Source of the DNA: Bolinopsis microptera
Taxonomy: Eukaryota > Ctenophora > Tentaculata > Lobata > Bolinopsidae
NCBI RefSeq assembly: GCF_026151205.1
Contig: NC_087078.1
Span: 8,758,675-8,822,674, forward strand
Direction of reading: 5' to 3'
Length of the DNA stretch: 64,000 nucleotides
This document shows positions 59,351 to 64,000 of this stretch, piece after piece (within the stretch, counting starts at the first letter, position 1; the number at the start of each line of letters is the position of its first letter). Position numbers and translations under genes: made by a program. Under the pieces are notes generated by a model. That model searched no databases and was not told the DNA's origin. It saw only the letters and a list, made by a program, of their open reading frames with translations.

Positions 59351-62300
59351 TTATCTCTTGTTAGCAATACCCTTTCTTACTTTCCAGTATCTCCACCTCT
59401 GTCTCTCAGCCCACATTACTTCAGTCTTCTGCCCGGAGAAGTCCTCGTAGGAACACTGGTATAACTTCTCTCTGTAGGGAGGTTCATAGTAAAACTAAAG
59501 GTTTAAACTAATTACAACACTACAAATCTATTACATTAATTGAGCTATGTAAGAAGTAACTGTAATTGTAACGTATTGTCCATGACAAGGGCATGAGCCG
59601 AAACGTCGACAACTATTTGTTTGAAAAACTGAATGGAGACTCACTTTGTCCCACAAAATCAATTAAAACTAAAGGTTGATAAAAATTGGTGAAAAATATG
59701 GGCGTGGCCGGAGAGAATGTTTCCGGTTTCAGTTGAAGCTTTAAAATTTGTTATTTAGTGGTATTTTCTCCAGCTCCTCAAGGGGATCCAACCCAAAACT
59801 CAGTGCTTGTTTGGCCTTATAAGTTTACCATTACTTAGAAAATGTAGGTTATTATTTAGAAACATAATATCATATTTTGGGAATATGTTATATTAGATCA
59901 TTTATTTTGGAGTAGATAATCCCGAATATATTGATTCCACCGAATTAACGTTTCGGGAACAAAATGTCATTGTCCTGCCTGATTGTATTTGTAAACATGA
60001 ATTTATTGTACTGGTGTTATGTACGTGGGGGGAAAAGTAACGTTCATTTTATAGCAACAATTGGTTTATTTATACCATCGTTATTATCATTTATTAAACT
60101 CTAGATTTATAAACTTACTCTCTCGGTTCAAACTTGCGCTTATCAATGTGCTTCAGAATCTCCGGATCTTTTTGCTTTAGTTTCCGGATGAAATACTCCG
60201 GTTTCCGGTCTCCGAAGTGGTACCTGAACCTCTCAAACGTTTCAGGTACAAAGTGTTCTTGTCCCGCCTGATAGAGGAATTTGTTATCAGAACAAACTTA
60301 ACGGGTGATAATCGTAAAATATTCGTTTTAAATATACAAGACCGTCGACGAGTCCAACGGCGCGCGTCTTGGTAGGTTATAAACCTACAAGAACAAACGT
60401 GATAAACGAGGATTAAAGTAGCGTTAATTATAGAAAAATTGGTTTATTTGAACCATCGTTATTATTATATATTTTTTATTAAGTTAGGCGGCAACATGAT
60501 AATGACCTCCGCAAATAAGTATTCTATGAAATGCTGAAATGCCGGAAATATGTGGCTAATTAGCGGTTTTATCTGTCAACAAATCAAATAAAAACACAAA
60601 AAATAAAACCGCGCATATTTTAATAAAAACATCACCCAAGGTCTGTGGTCTAACTCTAAGTAGCGTAAACACTGCTAAGTAATATTAGAAATACTAGTAA
60701 TATTAGTGGTATTATTACCCAAGGTCTGTCGTCTAAGTAGCGTAAACACCGCTTAGCCCACTTCTGATCCATTCTATGTCGCAATCTCCTCTTCCTCCAG
60801 TTCCAACATCTCTGACGGTCCGCTCTTGGTTTTATACCCTTCGCTCTTGAAGCCTGTAAACGTGAACACGTGAGCTGGTTCCAAACTCTTGCCAGACAAG
60901 ATTTCACAAAAAAATTCAGCAGCGATAAATGTGCGATCATTTCTAATTTAGACTACTTCAAAATTTCGTAATTTCCGACTTGAACAAAGTATTCAGTTAG
61001 TTTGTTAACTCCAGACAAACCTTCCATGATCCCAGTATCTCAACAGCTCTGGCAGTCTGCTTCACTCTGCCTAGAGTCGCGACACAATCACTGTCAACCC
61101 ACTGTGATACACCTGTAAAACTTTAAAGCTTAACTGAATGATAACTTAATCTGGATTTTCGCCAACCACTTTTCCGAGACATCCGGCACAAATGCGAAAA
61201 TTTGCACAAGATGAGAGGGGGGAGGCTAGCCGCATAACCTCCCTCCGCATAACCTCCCTCCCCATAACATCCCTCCGCATAACCTCCCTCCGCTAACACA
61301 TGTAATAGTCGTCTACACTAAGATACGGGCCAACTTATTGTTTCCTTTCAGCTGATAATAATAATATTTCAGGCCACGTCTAATTGCAAACCTGAGGGAT
61401 GTTGGATAAGGGTCTTGTCTCGAGCTAGAGTGTGTTTCATTATTTCACAGAATGTCCCAGAGTTCATGGCAAAGCTGGAGCCTTTTCCAGGCTCTGGCTC
61501 CACTGAGTTGACTTTTATTCCTGCAACCATTACATTTACTAGATTAACGGGATTGAGAAATAATAACAACAACCAAGCGATAGTCTTGCTTAAACCCGGG
61601 GGGATCAGGCACCAAGTGCCGTACGTGACGTCGACTAAGTGCAATTTTGGAATTTTTCAAAAGACCCACCCACCCCCTTCGCGGTACTAACTGTTTTTTC
61701 GGATAATAATTAAGACACCCACCCTTTTTGCTGGCTTTTGCGGTACTAACTGTTGAGAAATCACGGTACTAACCGTGTCTTGGTATATAAAATAAGATAC
61801 CCACCCGTAAATTGTTTTAAACAGTTCATTAAACATTGGTAAATGGGCAAATTATACCCACTATTTAGTAGGGGTTTTGTTTTCAATGTAGTCGAATTAG
61901 ATAAAAAGCTACAACAAAATAAAAAAAAACCCAAAAAAAAACTTTAAAAAACCTCAAAACCCATTCCCAAAATTGAAATTTAAGGTTAAATGGTTTTTTG
62001 GGGTTGGACACCCCCTTTAGTACCATGTACTAACTGTTTTTCTGGGAAATGAGCAGCAGACCCACCACCTAGCAGACCCACCACCTAGTACAAAAGTAAT
62101 AACTGCGTTTTGGAAGAAAATATGACCCACCCCCCAACGTCACGTACGATTCTGACCTTAAGATCCCCCCCCCCGCTTAAACTTGAACAGACGAAAACTT
62201 CGTGTTCGTCAGAAATGTTATTTACAATAATAGCTTTGCCATGAATAATAGCTTTGCCATGAACAAATATCTTACGTTTCATTTATAAATGAAACGTAAA

Positions 62301-63594
62301 ATATTTGTTCCGAATGAGTGGTTTTACAAATAATTTTCTAAAAGGTACACGACCTATACGCGAGGCAACACGTGACATATTGAGAAAATCATCACTTAGT
62401 ACTTCCCCCAGGTAACTAAACACAATCTAATGTTTCTAAAACCTACCGACTGGAAGGAGTTTTAAAGGGTAAGCACAGCCTGGATTCAAACTACCGAGCT
62501 TAGTTCTGCTAGCTTCAATCACGTCCCCAACATTTAGCCCTTCAGGCTGGGTTATGTACCTGGGTAAAATAAATAGTTAATAAAAGTAATAAGTTAATAA
62601 AAGTAAATAGTTGATTAAAGTAATTAGTTAATTAAAGTAAGGCAGAATGGAACAATCCCGACCCACCTTAAGTGGGAAGCTTAGGTGGGAAGTTTAGGTG
62701 GGAAGTTTAGGTGGGAAGTTTAGGTGGGACTTTGGATCACATCACTCTTAACTTAGAAGTTCACCTTATGGCTGAGTTCAGTGTCAGAGCGTTTAGGTGG
62801 GAAGTTTAAGTGGGACTCTTAGAGGATCGTGTGATTGGTCCGTGAATATTGTCAAGGACAGATTGTGGTGATAATCACTTCACTTCGCACGTCATTAAAT
62901 CACACTATGGTATAAATACCGTTAAGATCATCATTTTCATCCTACCCCGCAACCACAATCTATCAACATGCCTTTCCAACCAGCTAGACTTGGACTTCAC
63001 TTTGAGATAATGACCCTAGCAGCAACCGAAGACAGTTCCAGATCGTTCCTGATGACCAAACAGATTCTAAAACCCACCCAGAACTGCGATGCTTGCAACA
63101 GTCCCATGGTTCTCTCACTTCTAAGTTAAGAGTGATGTGATCCAAAGTCCCACCTAAGCTTCCCACCTAAACTTCCCACCTAAACTTCCCACCTAAGCTT
63201 CCCACCTAAGCTTCCCACTTAAGGTGGGTCGGGATTGTTCCATTCTGCCTAAAGTAATTAGTTAATTACAGCTAGTTGGATTGCGTCAATTTGATGGAAA
63301 GTTATTCTGGCGTACTGAATTGAAAATGGTATTAATTCCGAAATCTTTTCGCTGTTTCTGACATTCTATTGACGGCCTAAATGACGAAAATTTCTGTAAT
63401 CTTCCGGAATTTTTACCATCTTCCATTATAGAGGGGATGTGTTAAGATGGAGGGGTAAAAGGGGGGGGGGGGGGGGGGGGGGGGGGAACTCACGTGATAT
63501 GAGGACCAGCTACCAAAGCTAAATCAGCGTTGTTAACCTCACACTCCTGTATTTGTAGCACTCTGTACTTTATAGTACCGCTACCTGCGTCTTC
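59351..63594 (-). CDS. MRPL2: Mitochondrial large-subunit ribosomal protein uL2m, 5' incomplete
   Basis: Exons (complement): 63494-63594, 62447-62559, 61392-61520, 61021-61112, 60719-60853, 60119-60267, 59351-59471; all join in frame and end at TAA 59351-59353. uL2m is a core protein of the mitochondrial 39S subunit, near the peptidyl-transferase centre. Landmarks of the uL2 fold: VNNADLALVAGPHIT (cf. ALV.G), YITQPEGLNVGDVIE, LNPGCAYPLKLLPVG (cf. GNALPL..IPVGT), VNSVEPEPGKGSSFAMNSGT (cf. VE..PGKGGQ..RAAGT), and DCVATLGRV (cf. C.ATIGEV). The region after RAKGIKPR is basic but lacks the usual HPHGGG block. It is followed by about 85 residues (AGQEHFVPETFERF to GIANKR) that I cannot match to other uL2 proteins. 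N-terminal exons lie upstream of 63594 or beyond the window. It is codirectional with PCCA, whose start is 650 bp away. Confidence 0.85.
60637..60719. repeat. Duplicated uL2m exon tail with splice donor
   Basis: The exon end GTTTACGCTACTTAGA..ACAGACCTTGG/GTAATA (60719/60718, minus strand) recurs about 75 bp downstream, followed by GTGATG at the junction. Confidence 0.8.
61225..61296. repeat. CATAACCTCCCTCCG 15-bp tandem repeat
   Basis: About four to five imperfect copies in an uL2m intron. Confidence 0.85.
62908..62915 (+). promoter_or_regulatory. TATA box of the Merlin remnant
   Basis: TATAAATA at about 62910, 55-60 bp before the ATG at 62968. It is a plausible relic of the transposase promoter. 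Confidence 0.4.
62968..63129 (+). pseudogene. Truncated ISXO2-like (Merlin) transposase N-terminus
   Basis: The 53-residue frame starts MPFQPARLGLHFEIMTLAAT and continues with a TED..RSFLMTKQILKP segment and a C-D-A-C zinc-knuckle-like pair. This pattern matches the N-terminal region typical of Merlin/IS1016-type transposases: a short helical segment, then a CxxC motif and MxLS. The frame stops where it meets the right inverted repeat, so the whole catalytic DDE domain is deleted. Family recognition is by pattern only. Confidence 0.6.
63461..63486. repeat. Poly-G tract
   Basis: A run of 26 or so G bases next to the donor of uL2m exon 63494-63594. Confidence 0.85.
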
Positions 63595-63632
63595 CTGAAA
63601 CATAACAACACATATTATCCAATATGGTGCGA

Positions 63633-63985
63633 TCAGTGGCGTGACGTTACCATACTTGCGTCACTGTACGATTTTAACTGAATCTCAACCGTGTCTTTTA
63701 CAGAGGTCTCCACTGACTGCAACTGTTCCCCGTTGCAGTTATTTATTGTTTCCTGAAATCTGATGACCCATATCTGATTCTCAATCAACTGATTCTTGGT
63801 TGATCTTAGAGTGTTTTTCAGCTGCTTTAACTTGCCATCCAAGCCTCATCTTTAAATATAATACCGTCGATTCTTTGGCGTCCACAGCTGTCATGATGTA
63901 AGGTGAGAGGCACAATATCTCGCCGTTAAACAAGGCGAGATAAGAAAGCAGATAAGAGACCAAATTAAACAAACATATAATGCAA
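63633..63985 (-). pseudogene. Possible frameshifted retroelement fragment
   Basis: Two overlapping minus-strand frames (63781-63972 and 63633-63842) together look like one protein broken by a frameshift. The first contains MTAVDAKESTVLYLKMRLGW; the second is a helical, glutamine-rich coiled-coil-like stretch ending VETSVKDTVEIQLKSYSDA. This is reminiscent of ORF1/gag-like proteins of animal retroelements, but I cannot name a family. It might alternatively belong to the missing 5' part of the uL2m gene, though it shows no mitochondrial-presequence character. Confidence 0.3.
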
Positions 63986-64000
63986 TAGGCGTAGGGCTGA

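Larger units (their letters stand above)
62641..63249 (+). mobile_element. Merlin-type DNA transposon remnant (609 bp)
   Basis: Long terminal inverted repeats (62641 to about 62760, and about 63117-63249) begin GGCAGAATGGAACAATCCCG and contain GGTGGGAAGTTTA subrepeats. An exact 8-bp target duplication TAAAGTAA flanks it (62633-62640, 63250-63257). The interior holds a TATA box and a 53-residue frame that resembles the N-terminus of ISXO2-like transposases. The 8-9 bp duplication and this transposase type both point to the Merlin/IS1016 group. The element lies in an uL2m intron. Confidence 0.8.

Noticed and set aside
59580-59650. GGGCATGAGCCGAAACGTC resembling a hammerhead core from Penelope-like elements
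   Set aside because: The conserved CUGANGA box is not present upstream (only ATGACAA); it is probably a decayed retroelement tail.
62984-63166. Minus-strand 60-residue frame inside the Merlin remnant
   Set aside because: It is antisense to the transposase-like frame that has the TATA box and family-like pattern.

Overview
This is AT-rich nuclear DNA from an animal. The genes are split by GT-AG introns and encode metazoan extracellular modules (Frizzled CRD, laminin-G-like, thrombospondin type-1, Ig-like) and mitochondrial proteins. Short introns, many small DNA transposons and the LamG/TSP1/Ig architecture suggest an early-branching animal such as a cnidarian. That placement is inference; nothing in the window identifies a species. 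All gene models below were assembled by hand from splice signals and reading-frame continuity.

Layout. 1-9.7 kb: no recognisable gene; minisatellites and a cluster of CACGTG boxes. 9.8-10.35 kb (minus): first coding exon of a secreted Frizzled-type CRD protein. 12.57-13.03 kb (minus): dead non-LTR reverse transcriptase. 13.43-17.19 kb: ten direct 345-bp units, each with a tRNA-like gene and a T5 terminator, preceded by an inverted 1.4-unit arm and bounded by a 12-bp direct repeat. 17.2-24.3 kb: nested inverted-repeat elements, including a 3.5-kb foldback element. 25.4-26.2 kb: decayed pogo/Tigger-like transposon. 26.89-40.65 kb (plus): a 23-exon gene whose exons join in frame into about 1690 residues: signal peptide, LamG-like domain, two TSP1 repeats, about ten Ig-like domains and a CCP-like C-terminus. 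Its introns hold two hAT MITEs, a perfect hairpin element and a four-copy 317-bp tandem repeat. 41.73-42.32 kb (minus): a single-exon secreted, acidic, cysteine-rich orphan of 194 residues. 46.7-58.7 kb (minus): propionyl-CoA carboxylase alpha subunit (PCCA). 59.35-63.6 kb (minus): mitochondrial ribosomal protein uL2m (MRPL2), 5' incomplete, with a Merlin-type transposon remnant in an intron.

The most unusual feature is a recurring pattern in the two mitochondrial genes: tandem repeats that start at exon-intron borders and copy the 5' splice site itself. In PCCA intron 12, the last 59 nt of exon 12 plus its splice donor (72 bp) is repeated 51 extra times. Introns 11 and 16 carry about nine and seven copies of their own donors, and an uL2m exon tail with donor is duplicated once. 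In the two arrays I translated (introns 12 and 16), use of a downstream copy would give an immediate in-frame stop, so the arrays could act as decoy donors affecting splicing fidelity. The second system worth attention is the mobile-looking tRNA-like array.

Functionally, PCCA and uL2m are both mitochondrial and lie head-to-tail on the minus strand about 650 bp apart. The CRD protein, the Ig/TSP1 protein and the cysteine-rich orphan are predicted extracellular proteins. No operon-like relationship is implied.
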